Source: a bacterium (lineage in GTDB: Bacteria > Vulcanimicrobiota > Xenobia > RGZZ01). From it: a stretch of DNA of 9,527 nt. How positions within the stretch are numbered: the stretch's first letter is position 1; each line of letters begins with the position of its first letter. Shown piece after piece: positions 1 through 6,112 of this stretch. Location of the stretch: positions 1-9,527 of the forward strand of contig JAJXVI010000047.1 in the NCBI GenBank assembly GCA_021782195.1, read 5' to 3'. Below the pieces are notes generated by a model, which did no database searches, was not told the DNA's origin, and saw only the letters and a list, made by a program, of their open reading frames with translations. The position numbers were made by a program, and so were the translations under genes.

Positions 1-85
1 TGTCCCCCGCGCTCTGTCGCTGGCCCCGCCGTCGCTCTGTCGCTGTCCCCCGCGCTCTGTCGCTGTCCCCGTCGCTGGCCCCGTT
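1..85. repeat. Imperfect GTCCCC-rich tandem repeat
   Basis: The unit TGTCCCCCGCGCTCTGTCGC starts at 1 and recurs exactly at 44, and both copies continue identically for two more bases. A diverged copy with GGCCCC instead of GTCCCC fills 21-43, and shortened copies follow at 64-75 and 76-85. Spacing is about 20-23 bases, then 12. The C-rich strand is the plus strand. The array may continue to the left of the window, so its true size is unknown. It is non-coding as far as can be seen, and no terminal inverted repeats or transposase accompany it. Confidence 0.8.
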
Positions 86-129
86 CCTCGCGAGGAGTCC
101 GGCCCGCGCTGTTCGAAGGCTCGACCGAT

Positions 130-957
130 GTGCGCATACGCCTGGCTCTTTCGGAAGCGACTCCAGTGAGACGCACGTGTTCGGCCCCCGTGCCGACGAC
201 TATCGGGACGCGCGCTGTCGGGGTGTTACGCATCGTGACCTGGAATGTGCACGCGTGCATCGGAGGCGACGCTCGGGTCAGCACGCGGCGCGTCGCGGAG
301 GCTCTGTCGGCGCTCGAGGCCGACGTGATCGCCCTGCAGGAGATCGACGTCGGACGCGCACGCACCGGCGGTGCGAACCAGCTCGCGGAACTTGCGTCTG
401 CGCTCGATATGGACGCTCGCTTCAGTCGGGCGATGCGACGGCACGATGGCGACTATGGAATCGGCATGTTGACCCGTCTTGAGGTCATCGCCGAGGAGAC
501 GCGCAGTCTGCCTCGTCCGGGTCTTCCCTTTGTCGAACCTCGCGTCGCGCTGCTGTTACGGTTGCGTCACCCTCGCGGTTTGCTTTGCGTCGTCAACACG
601 CATCTCGGTCTCATTCCGTACGAGCGCTTGAGGCAGGTGCGCGCTCTGCTTCCCTGGCTGACCGCGCTCCGTGCTGACGGTCCGACTGTCCTCTGCGGCG
701 ATCTGAACGCGTCGCCCCGCGCTTCGGAGTGTCGGCTTCTCGACCCGGTGCTGCCGGATGCGTTTGGCGACGGGGTGGAGGGATGTACCTTTCCAGTGAA
801 GCTTCCAATGTCAAGGCTTGACCATATTCGGGCCAGCCCGGATCTTGAACGCGTGGCGGTGGCAATTCCGAGGACCCCGCTGACGTGTCTGGCCTCGGAT
901 CACTTTCCCGTGGTCGCGGATTTTCGCCTGTCCTCAAGTCAAGTCCTGACTCGATAA
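130..957 (+). CDS. Endonuclease/exonuclease/phosphatase (EEP) family metal-dependent hydrolase, YbhP-like
   Basis: Seen: the complete EEP (DNase I-like) motif series in order, numbered from the GTG at 130: WNVH (38-41), the metal-binding Glu in LQEID (69-73), NTHLG (156-160), GDLNA (190-194), RLDHI (229-233) and SDHFPV (256-261). The catalytic Asp, Asn and His residues are all present, so an active Mg2+-dependent phosphodiesterase or phosphatase is expected. The family cuts phosphodiester bonds in nucleic acids or phospholipid/inositol head groups; the substrate here is unknown. No signal peptide or membrane segment is apparent. The start is uncertain. GTG 130 has a GAAGG about 10 bases upstream. 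GTG 223 would begin right at the conserved VLRIVTWN, as most relatives do, but has no clear Shine-Dalgarno (SD). The 31 residues between look non-conserved. The gene converges on two phospholipase D genes; in E. coli the EEP gene ybhP sits beside clsB, so a role in phospholipid metabolism is plausible but inferred. Confidence 0.88.
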   Translation: MRIRLALSEATPVRRTCSAPVPTTIGTRAVGVLRIVTWNVHACIGGDARVSTRRVAEALSALEADVIALQEIDVGRARTGGANQLAELASALDMDARFSRAMRRHDGDYGIGMLTRLEVIAEETRSLPRPGLPFVEPRVALLLRLRHPRGLLCVVNTHLGLIPYERLRQVRALLPWLTALRADGPTVLCGDLNASPRASECRLLDPVLPDAFGDGVEGCTFPVKLPMSRLDHIRASPDLERVAVAIPRTPLTCLASDHFPVVADFRLSSSQVLTR

Positions 958-1004
958 CACGTGAGGCTGATGGCTGAGTCACGACCCACGTGACGCGCGC
1001 TGAC

Positions 1005-1032
1005 CCGCTCGGCGTGAGCCTACGCCGGGCGG
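1005..1032. terminator. Strong hairpin between convergent genes, probable bidirectional terminator
   Basis: Bases 1005-1015 pair with 1022-1032: 11 pairs including one G-T wobble, mostly G-C, closing a six-base loop (1016-1021). It lies between the stop codons of the EEP hydrolase (957) and the phospholipase D fusion (1087), where a shared terminator is expected. Only a short T run (GGGGTTTT, 1045-1052) follows on the plus strand, about 17 bases away, and no T run follows on the minus strand. It is therefore not a textbook intrinsic terminator and may act with Rho or mainly stabilise 3' ends. Confidence 0.5.
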
Positions 1033-1086
1033 TGGCGCCGCAACGGGGTTTTGTGCGCCTGCGCTACGCTTCCGCCACAAACGGGC

Positions 1087-3366
1087 TCAGAGCCACTCGC
1101 GACCGAGCTGCTCGAGGATGCCTGCCCGAATCTGCTGAATGGCGTTGTCGTCGCAGCTCGTGACGGGATGGCTGCGGGTCAGGTCACGCGCGAAGAGGCC
1201 GGTGTCGAGCGTGTGCGCCACGCCTGGATCGGATGTCCAGACGTTGGCTTCATAGTTGCTGAAGAGGCTTTCCTGGTCGAGGTTGGACGACCCGATTGTG
1301 GAGATCTTTCCGTCGAAGGTGGCGACCTTGTCGTGGGCCATCTCGCGCCCGTAGTACTCGTAGATGTGGATGCCGGAGGAGAGCATCTGGGGGTAGCAGC
1401 TGCGTTCCGCGTCCTGGAGAACCTGCACGTCGTTCTGGTAGGGGAAGACGAGCGTGACGTCGACGCCGCGTTCCGCGGCAGCCTTGAGGTGATCGAGCAC
1501 GTCCTGGTCGGCAAAATAGGGGTCAGCGATGTTGATGGTGTGCTGAGATGTGTCGATGGCTCTCAGGTACGCCAGCTTCATGTTCACGTCGTCACGACCG
1601 TCGTGGCCGATGATGCGGGCGTTCCCTCCATCAGGCTCGGGTTGCAGGGCGGGCATGAGCGCTTCCTGCTGGCTCGGGTCGATGGTGCCGCCCTCGGTCT
1701 CCCACTGTGTGATGAAAAGTTTCTGCATATCGGCGACTGCCGGGCCCGTGACGCACGCGTGGACGTCGTGCCACTCATTTCGATATTCATTGCCCACGTT
1801 CATGCCGCCCAGGAAGCCAACCTTGCCGTCGATGACCATCAGCTTCCGGTGCGTGCGCTCGGTGCTCAGGCGCCCGTCCTGGCGAGCGATGACTTCCACG
1901 CCGTGCTTGCGGAGATAGTCGTAGATCGCGGGATCGGTTGGCACCCCGTTGGAAGTGTTCGATCCGTCGACGTCATAGAGCAGGCGCACCTGACAGCCTC
2001 GGTCTGCGGCGGAGGCCATGTGACGGGCCATGTCCCAGCCGGTCTCGTCCGACTGGAACGCGTACATGGAGAGGTCGATCGAGCTCTGTGCCGCGTCAAC
2101 CGCCTGGAAGATGCGCGGGAAGGCAGTCTGCCCGTCGATCAGCGGTTCGACGCGGGTGCCTGGTCTCTGCTGCGTCTCGGTTGCCGCGTCAACGTAGCTC
2201 TGGAAGCCATCCCAGTCGCCTGGGACTGCCGGGTGGTCCACGTCACGCAACTTCTGGAACTGCGCGAGCGCCGGCCCCGTGAGAAGGTGCGGGATCAGGC
2301 CCGCGTTCTCCGTGCGGAACAGCACCCCTTCGACGTGACCTGCGTCAGAGCCGTGGGCGGTCAGGATTCTCAGGAACTGATTGCTCGCGTCGTCTCGTCG
2401 GCTTCCGAAGAGCACCGGCATCTCGAGAAGCAGGCGGTCGGCGGCGACTCCGAGCGAGTCGGTGCACAGGTTGTGCAGGCCTGCGTCCGATTTCATCTGG
2501 GTCCAGATGAGGGGGTCGACGCCGGGTCGCAGCAGGTCGCCGAGTTGCCCGGCCACGAACTGCCCGACGTCTCCACCTTTTTCCACCACGCCGCCGAGAT
2601 TGTTGAGAATTCCGTTGAAGAATCCTTCGCGGATCGGGGGTGGGGGAGGGCCCATTTGCGCAATCGCGGGTGCCGCTCCCGGTGTGCCTCCGAGACTCGT
2701 GCTGTTCTCGCAGGCAGCGTGCACGTTGTCAAGCACGTTCTGGATGAAATTCGGGCTGTAGACGTCGCGCAAGGTGCCCGAGAAGTTGTCGGGAATCGTC
2801 GACTGATCGGCGCGAACGTTTCGGATCCAGCTCTGACTTCCAGAATCCTGGTAGATTTTCGGGTCATTGCCCTGGTCATTTCCGAGCAACATGAAGTGAG
2901 CGGACGGGAAGCGCGACTGTAGCGACTTGAGCGTCTGTGTCTTGAACGAATCCGCGACCATCGCCTCTGGGGTCGTGTCTCCTGACGTGACCGGGTTGCC
3001 GTCGGAGTCAGTGAGCGGACTGCCATCTCCTGTGGTCACCACCGGGTTGGTGGGCGGACCGATGATCGTACCCTGCGGAAATCGTTCGACGGATTTCTGT
3101 TCGTCTGAGTTGCAGGCAACATAGACCAGCGGTACGTTCATGGACGCGATGCCGTGCAGCATCGGGCGCACGCCAACATAGGGCAGATTGTGATAGCCCG
3201 GGTTTGTCAGGGTCTGGTTGACGTCGGAGATCACGATCGGCCCGTCGTAGGTTGCGGCGAGAGAGTCGAGCGTGGGGGTCGCGACAGTTGCCCCGCTTTC
3301 GTCTGTCGGTCGTGCGGCAGAGGCCGCCAGATTCGCTCTTGCAGGCTGCAGGTTGACAGGATTCAT
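1087..3366 (-). CDS. Fusion of a degenerate lipin/App1-like HAD domain with a two-HKD phospholipase D domain
   Basis: Seen, in a 759-residue protein. Residues about 40-175 carry an App1-like (DUF2183) HAD phosphatase motif series: ISDVNQT (46-52) for DxDxT, VYVACNS (81-87) for the YVSASP region, a Lys at 142, and LLGNDQGNDPKIY (160-172) where relatives have a GDS...DPEIY motif. A Gly/Asp/Thr-rich insert lies at about 110-138. Residues about 175-385 are a linker region with a proline run (GPPPPP, 239-244) and a possible annexin-like helical unit (about 310-375). Residues about 400-759 are a phospholipase D domain with both HKD motifs intact: H506-K508-D513 followed by GGMN, and H678-K680-D685 followed by GSSN. 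Known: two-HKD proteins transfer or hydrolyse phosphatidyl groups; App1/lipin enzymes dephosphorylate phosphatidic acid. Inferred: the HAD part may be inactive, binding phosphatidic acid instead, because the second motif-I Asp is Asn (N50) and motifs II and IV are also altered. No signal peptide or clear membrane span is seen, so a cytoplasmic or peripheral membrane location is likely. ATG 3366 is chosen for its well-spaced SD; ATG 3402 would add 12 residues. It lies 157 bases downstream of cls on the same strand and may be co-transcribed. Confidence 0.9.
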   Translation of the reverse strand: MNPVNLQPARANLAASAARPTDESGATVATPTLDSLAATYDGPIVISDVNQTLTNPGYHNLPYVGVRPMLHGIASMNVPLVYVACNSDEQKSVERFPQGTIIGPPTNPVVTTGDGSPLTDSDGNPVTSGDTTPEAMVADSFKTQTLKSLQSRFPSAHFMLLGNDQGNDPKIYQDSGSQSWIRNVRADQSTIPDNFSGTLRDVYSPNFIQNVLDNVHAACENSTSLGGTPGAAPAIAQMGPPPPPIREGFFNGILNNLGGVVEKGGDVGQFVAGQLGDLLRPGVDPLIWTQMKSDAGLHNLCTDSLGVAADRLLLEMPVLFGSRRDDASNQFLRILTAHGSDAGHVEGVLFRTENAGLIPHLLTGPALAQFQKLRDVDHPAVPGDWDGFQSYVDAATETQQRPGTRVEPLIDGQTAFPRIFQAVDAAQSSIDLSMYAFQSDETGWDMARHMASAADRGCQVRLLYDVDGSNTSNGVPTDPAIYDYLRKHGVEVIARQDGRLSTERTHRKLMVIDGKVGFLGGMNVGNEYRNEWHDVHACVTGPAVADMQKLFITQWETEGGTIDPSQQEALMPALQPEPDGGNARIIGHDGRDDVNMKLAYLRAIDTSQHTINIADPYFADQDVLDHLKAAAERGVDVTLVFPYQNDVQVLQDAERSCYPQMLSSGIHIYEYYGREMAHDKVATFDGKISTIGSSNLDQESLFSNYEANVWTSDPGVAHTLDTGLFARDLTRSHPVTSCDDNAIQQIRAGILEQLGREWL

Positions 3367-3374
3367 CGCGACAG

Positions 3375-3382
3375 TCCTTCCC
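3375..3382 (-). promoter_or_regulatory. Shine-Dalgarno deciding the phospholipase D fusion start
   Basis: On the minus strand GGGAAGGA lies 8 bases before the ATG at 3366. The competing in-frame ATG at 3402 has a purine stretch (GGAAGGGA) almost touching the start codon, too close for good initiation. This favours the shorter protein. Confidence 0.5.
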
Positions 3383-3409
3383 AGCACCGGATCAGTGTGC
3401 ATTCCCTTC

Positions 3410-3422
3410 CACCCTCAGGGTG
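3410..3422 (-). promoter_or_regulatory. Small CACCC/GGGTG hairpin in the leader of the phospholipase D fusion
   Basis: Bases 3410-3414 and 3418-3422 form a five-pair G-C-rich stem with a three-base loop, 44 bases before the preferred start codon and 8 bases before the alternative one. A similar CACCCC/GGGGTG stem precedes the cls start. It could be a leader element or chance in GC-rich DNA. Confidence 0.25.
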
Positions 3423-3523
3423 AAAATCCTGCCGCAGGTCGGGCAATGAATGCGTTGTGATCCGCGTTGGAAAGGTCTTGCTGCTGCGGTTTGCGTCCGC
3501 GTCCCCGCCTTCGCGTTTTGCGC

Positions 3524-5182
3524 TCATAGAATCTGGTCGAACAGGCGGCAGAATTTGGCTCCCACGTGGGTTTGCAGTCGCATACGGTTGATTTCCTCCG
3601 GGCCTGGCTCACGGGCCCGAGCGAAATCGTTTGAGAGCATCTGCGAGATTTCGGCCGCGAACGAGCGACTCACGATGAGCATGTTGCCTTCAAAGTTGAG
3701 GCGCATCGAGCGGTTATCGAGATTCGCGCTTCCAATTGCGCTGAGCCAGTCGTCGACCAGGACGACTTTCTGATGCGCGAAGTGAGGGTGTAGGAAGATC
3801 TTGACCGATGTTTCAGCGCGCAGTTCGCGCAGGTAGGCTCGTGCGGCGAGGTCCATGTACCAGTGGTCAGAGCGGTCGGGAAGCAGAATGCGCACGTCGA
3901 CTCCGCGCAGGTCTGCCAGCTTCAATGCTTCGAGTATGGCCTGGTCTGGGACGAAGTAGGGGCTTGAGAGCCAGAGCCGGTGACGGGCGCTGTTGATGAG
4001 GTGAAGAAAGTACAGGAGGCCAGCCTGGATGTCTTCCGTCGGGCCGCTTGACAGGTAAAGGGCGGCTACGTCCCCGTTGATGTCGTGCGGTTCCCAGTCA
4101 AGGGCGAGCCGCTTGCCCCCACTGGCCCAGTGGTAGTCTTCCTGGAATACGAGCTGCACCCCTTGCACGGCGGGACCTTCGAGGCAGATGTGGGTGTCTC
4201 GCCACGGCCCGTAGTAGCGATCAATGCCGAGTTGCTCGTCGCCCACGTTGAGACCGCCGACGAAAGCGAGCCGCCCGTCGATGACGATGCTCTTGCGATG
4301 GTTGCGGAAATTCATCTGAAGCTTGTTGTACAGACCTTCGCCCGAAGTGAAGGCGGCAACTTCAACGCCCGCCGCTTTCAGTTCATCGATATAGCGGCGG
4401 GTGAGCCACCAGCTTCCCCAGTCGTCGTAGACCACGACGACCTGCACGCCGGCGCGCGCCCGCTCAATCAGCCGAGTGTGAAGCGCACGCCCCACGCCGT
4501 CGTCGTTGATGATGAAGAAGAAAACTAGAACGTAACGTTCGGCCTGTTCAATTGCGCCGAACATGGCCGCGTAGGCTTCCTCGCCGTCTACCAGGAGGGT
4601 TGTGCGGTTATGACCTGTGAACGGCACGCGCGCGAGATTTTCCAGCACTTCGATCACTTCGTGATGATGATTGCCATTGTGGGGCGGGAAGGCGCGCATC
4701 GGACGAATCACGATGTCCGCGATCTCGCCTGACCGAGGCAGACGTCCTGCACCAAACGCCTGTTTGTAGCCCTGGAGGCGGTTTCGGCCCAGTACGAGGT
4801 ACAGCGGGACGCTCAGGTACGGGAACGTGACGAGAGAGATGCACCAGGCGATGGAGGCCTGCGACGATTGTGCGGTGAGCAGCGCGTTGACCGCGGCGAA
4901 GATTCCTCCGACGTAGAAGAGCCCCGCGAAGAATGCGACGATCGTGAACCAGGACCACTCCGGATGGCTGTGGATGGTGCGCACCAGGGTGATGGCCACG
5001 ATCGACACGAGGGTCAGCCACCAGAGCGCGTTCTCACGCGCCTCGGGTTGCGCGACCATGCGACGCAGACTCGCCTGTGCCTCGGTCGCGCCAATGGCGA
5101 GCACGCGCCGCGAGCGCCTGCGGGTGCGATGCGTCCCGCGCTGTTCGACGCGGCGGATGTCGTCTTTGGGGTTGCTCGCCAT
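3524..5182 (-). CDS. cls: Cardiolipin synthase (ClsA type) with Arg-rich N-terminal extension
   Basis: Catalyses transfer of a phosphatidyl group between two phosphatidylglycerol molecules to give cardiolipin and glycerol at the inner membrane. Seen in the 552-residue protein: a basic N-terminus of about 50 residues containing RTRRRSRR (19-26); three hydrophobic segments (about 52-70, 78-102 and 108-131); then two phospholipase D domains with complete HKD motifs, H295-K297-D302 followed by GGLN and H470-K472-D477 followed by GSANLDNRS. The sequence around 248-257 (VVVVYDDWGS) and SSPYFVPD (406-413) are also characteristic of the family. E. coli ClsA is 486 residues, so this protein is longer mainly at the N-terminus. 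The ATG at 5182 is chosen because GAGG sits 5 bases upstream and the family's membrane segments begin about 50 residues later. The open frame continues upstream to 5767, but through Arg/Pro/Thr low-complexity sequence from the GGGAC repeat and antisense to the next gene, so that extension is rejected. Adenosine-free catalysis via a phospho-His intermediate is expected from the HKD family. Confidence 0.95.
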   Translation of the reverse strand: MASNPKDDIRRVEQRGTHRTRRRSRRVLAIGATEAQASLRRMVAQPEARENALWWLTLVSIVAITLVRTIHSHPEWSWFTIVAFFAGLFYVGGIFAAVNALLTAQSSQASIAWCISLVTFPYLSVPLYLVLGRNRLQGYKQAFGAGRLPRSGEIADIVIRPMRAFPPHNGNHHHEVIEVLENLARVPFTGHNRTTLLVDGEEAYAAMFGAIEQAERYVLVFFFIINDDGVGRALHTRLIERARAGVQVVVVYDDWGSWWLTRRYIDELKAAGVEVAAFTSGEGLYNKLQMNFRNHRKSIVIDGRLAFVGGLNVGDEQLGIDRYYGPWRDTHICLEGPAVQGVQLVFQEDYHWASGGKRLALDWEPHDINGDVAALYLSSGPTEDIQAGLLYFLHLINSARHRLWLSSPYFVPDQAILEALKLADLRGVDVRILLPDRSDHWYMDLAARAYLRELRAETSVKIFLHPHFAHQKVVLVDDWLSAIGSANLDNRSMRLNFEGNMLIVSRSFAAEISQMLSNDFARAREPGPEEINRMRLQTHVGAKFCRLFDQIL

Positions 5183-5187
5183 GGGTA

Positions 5188-5211
5188 CCTCACGCCACCC
5201 CGCAAGGGGTG
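5188..5211 (-). promoter_or_regulatory. cls ribosome binding site with adjoining hairpin
   Basis: On the minus strand, GAGG (complement of 5188-5191) lies 5 bases before the cls ATG. Immediately upstream, bases 5196-5201 (CACCCC) pair with 5206-5211 (GGGGTG) around a four-base loop. A stable stem four bases from the SD could affect access to the ribosome. This is inferred from sequence only. Confidence 0.4.
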
Positions 5212-5248
5212 TGCAGGGGTTTTCTCCCGTTGCAGGCTTTTCCTCTCC

Positions 5249-5345
5249 GGGGACGCGTGCGTGGGACGGGCGCGTGTGGGTTGCGCGTGCGCGGGACGTA
5301 TGCGGGGGACGCGTGCGGGGTGCGCGTGCGTGGGACGGGCGCGTG
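5249..5345. repeat. GGGAC-themed minisatellite in the divergent cls upstream region
   Basis: Seven imperfect units of 12-15 bases begin at about 5250, 5263, 5278, 5293, 5306, 5318 and 5332. The consensus is near GGGACGCGTGCG. A 23-base block at 5254-5276 recurs exactly at 5323-5345, 69 bases apart, and GGGGACGCGTGCG occurs at both 5249 and 5305. The G-rich strand is the plus strand. The array has no stop codons in several frames, which creates spurious long frames on both strands. It occupies most of the space between cls and the divergent gene, where promoters for both would be expected. Confidence 0.85.
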
Positions 5346-5433
5346 CGTGTGCGTCCCCGTCCCCTGCACGGAGGCCGGCGCGAAGGGACGTTTCTCGGCG
5401 CGCGTCGAATTCGCGCGTGTGAGCGTTGCGCGG

Positions 5434-5940
5434 GTGGAAAATCTGGCGGTCTGGTATCTCGGCTTCGGGAGACGCGAAGAGTTGGAGGCGCTGTCGACCA
5501 CGCCAGAACTCGAGCGCCTGCTTGACGCCTGCGAGGCCGACTGCCTGCGCCTGCTGGGTGATTTTGCCGAACCCGCGGAGTCACCGGTGGCGCGCCGAGT
5601 CCTGCTGAACCTGCTGGCGGAAGACGAGCAGGGGCACATTGTTCGTGTGGCCAACGGGGCCGAACTGCGCCTGCGTGCCTGGCCAGGAAACAACAGCCTG
5701 CTTGACCTGCGTCGCGTATTTCCTGTGGAAATGACTTTCCGGCTCCACACAGATATCTTCGTCCCACTGCTGACGCATCGTGCCCTGGCCCGTCGCAACG
5801 GCGGGCGCCTTACTGCGTTTTTGCATCGCCTGCGCGTGGAACTCGGAGCGGAGGTGTTCGGGATCGAGGCGCCCGGCTACGAAAAGATGGTTGCGGCCTG
5901 GGGGTTCCACGACCCCGACCGTATCGGCCGCTCCTGTTGA
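5434..5940 (+). CDS. Protein of unknown function, about 168 residues
   Basis: I do not recognise this protein. From the GTG at 5434 it begins MENLAVWYLG and is a mixed, soluble-looking protein with no signal peptide or membrane segment. An acidic, helix-prone stretch at about 15-45 contains two Cys residues (33 and 37, DACEADC). The C-terminus (about 125-160) has a Leu/Arg-rich helix and then APGYEKMVAAWGF, which recalls the end of GNAT acetyltransferases (tyrosine, then a terminal Gly-Phe strand), but no acetyl-CoA P-loop is evident, so this is only a hint. The start is uncertain: GTG 5419 is also possible, neither candidate has a good SD, and the frame stays open upstream through the repeat. 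The amphipathic pattern and sustained coding-like composition argue for a real gene. It is divergent from cls, and the glycosyltransferase follows 172 bases downstream on the same strand. Confidence 0.6.
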   Translation: MENLAVWYLGFGRREELEALSTTPELERLLDACEADCLRLLGDFAEPAESPVARRVLLNLLAEDEQGHIVRVANGAELRLRAWPGNNSLLDLRRVFPVEMTFRLHTDIFVPLLTHRALARRNGGRLTAFLHRLRVELGAEVFGIEAPGYEKMVAAWGFHDPDRIGRSC

Positions 5941-6112
5941 GTCCGGGCTTTGTGCGATGAAAACCCGTGAACGCGACCTGCGTGGCGCATGCGACTGAGC
6001 GCGCAGTCGTCAACGGGCGCGCGCGCGCCTGCGCTGAGCGTCTCCTGGCCGTCTGTTCTGAGCGTTGGTCGCCAGGGCAGTCAGGGCAGGGTTCCATTTC
6101 AATGCCCCGAAA
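5941..6112. other. Intergenic gap with a GC-alternating palindrome
   Basis: This 172-base gap holds no convincing gene. Its one notable element is the perfect 14-base palindrome GGCGCGCGCGCGCC at 6016-6029, an alternating purine-pyrimidine tract able to form a cruciform or Z-DNA. No T run follows, so I do not call it a terminator. I see no good -35/-10 pair. Confidence 0.45.

Noticed and set aside
1..85. CRISPR-like array
   Set aside because: Repeats abut or overlap with no unique spacers of constant length, units are imperfect and no cas genes are present.
958..992. Two CACGTG palindromes (958-963 and 987-992) and the GGCTGA direct repeat between them
   Set aside because: They lie between convergent genes where no promoter is expected, and short palindromes are common in such DNA. 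No binding site can be argued.
1051..2922. Long plus-strand open frame antisense to the phospholipase D fusion
   Set aside because: It mirrors the codon structure of the minus-strand gene, which has two complete HKD motifs and a clear SD. The antisense translation is Val/Asp-rich with no recognisable motif.
5077..5433. Upstream extension of the unknown gene's frame
   Set aside because: It runs through the minisatellite and overlaps the cls start on the opposite strand. The repeat lacks stop codons in several frames, so openness there means little.
5183..5767. Upstream extension of the cls frame (195 codons)
   Set aside because: It translates GGGAC repeat DNA into Arg/Pro/Thr low-complexity sequence and lies antisense to the gene at 5434-5940. 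The ATG at 5182 has a good SD and matches the family's start.
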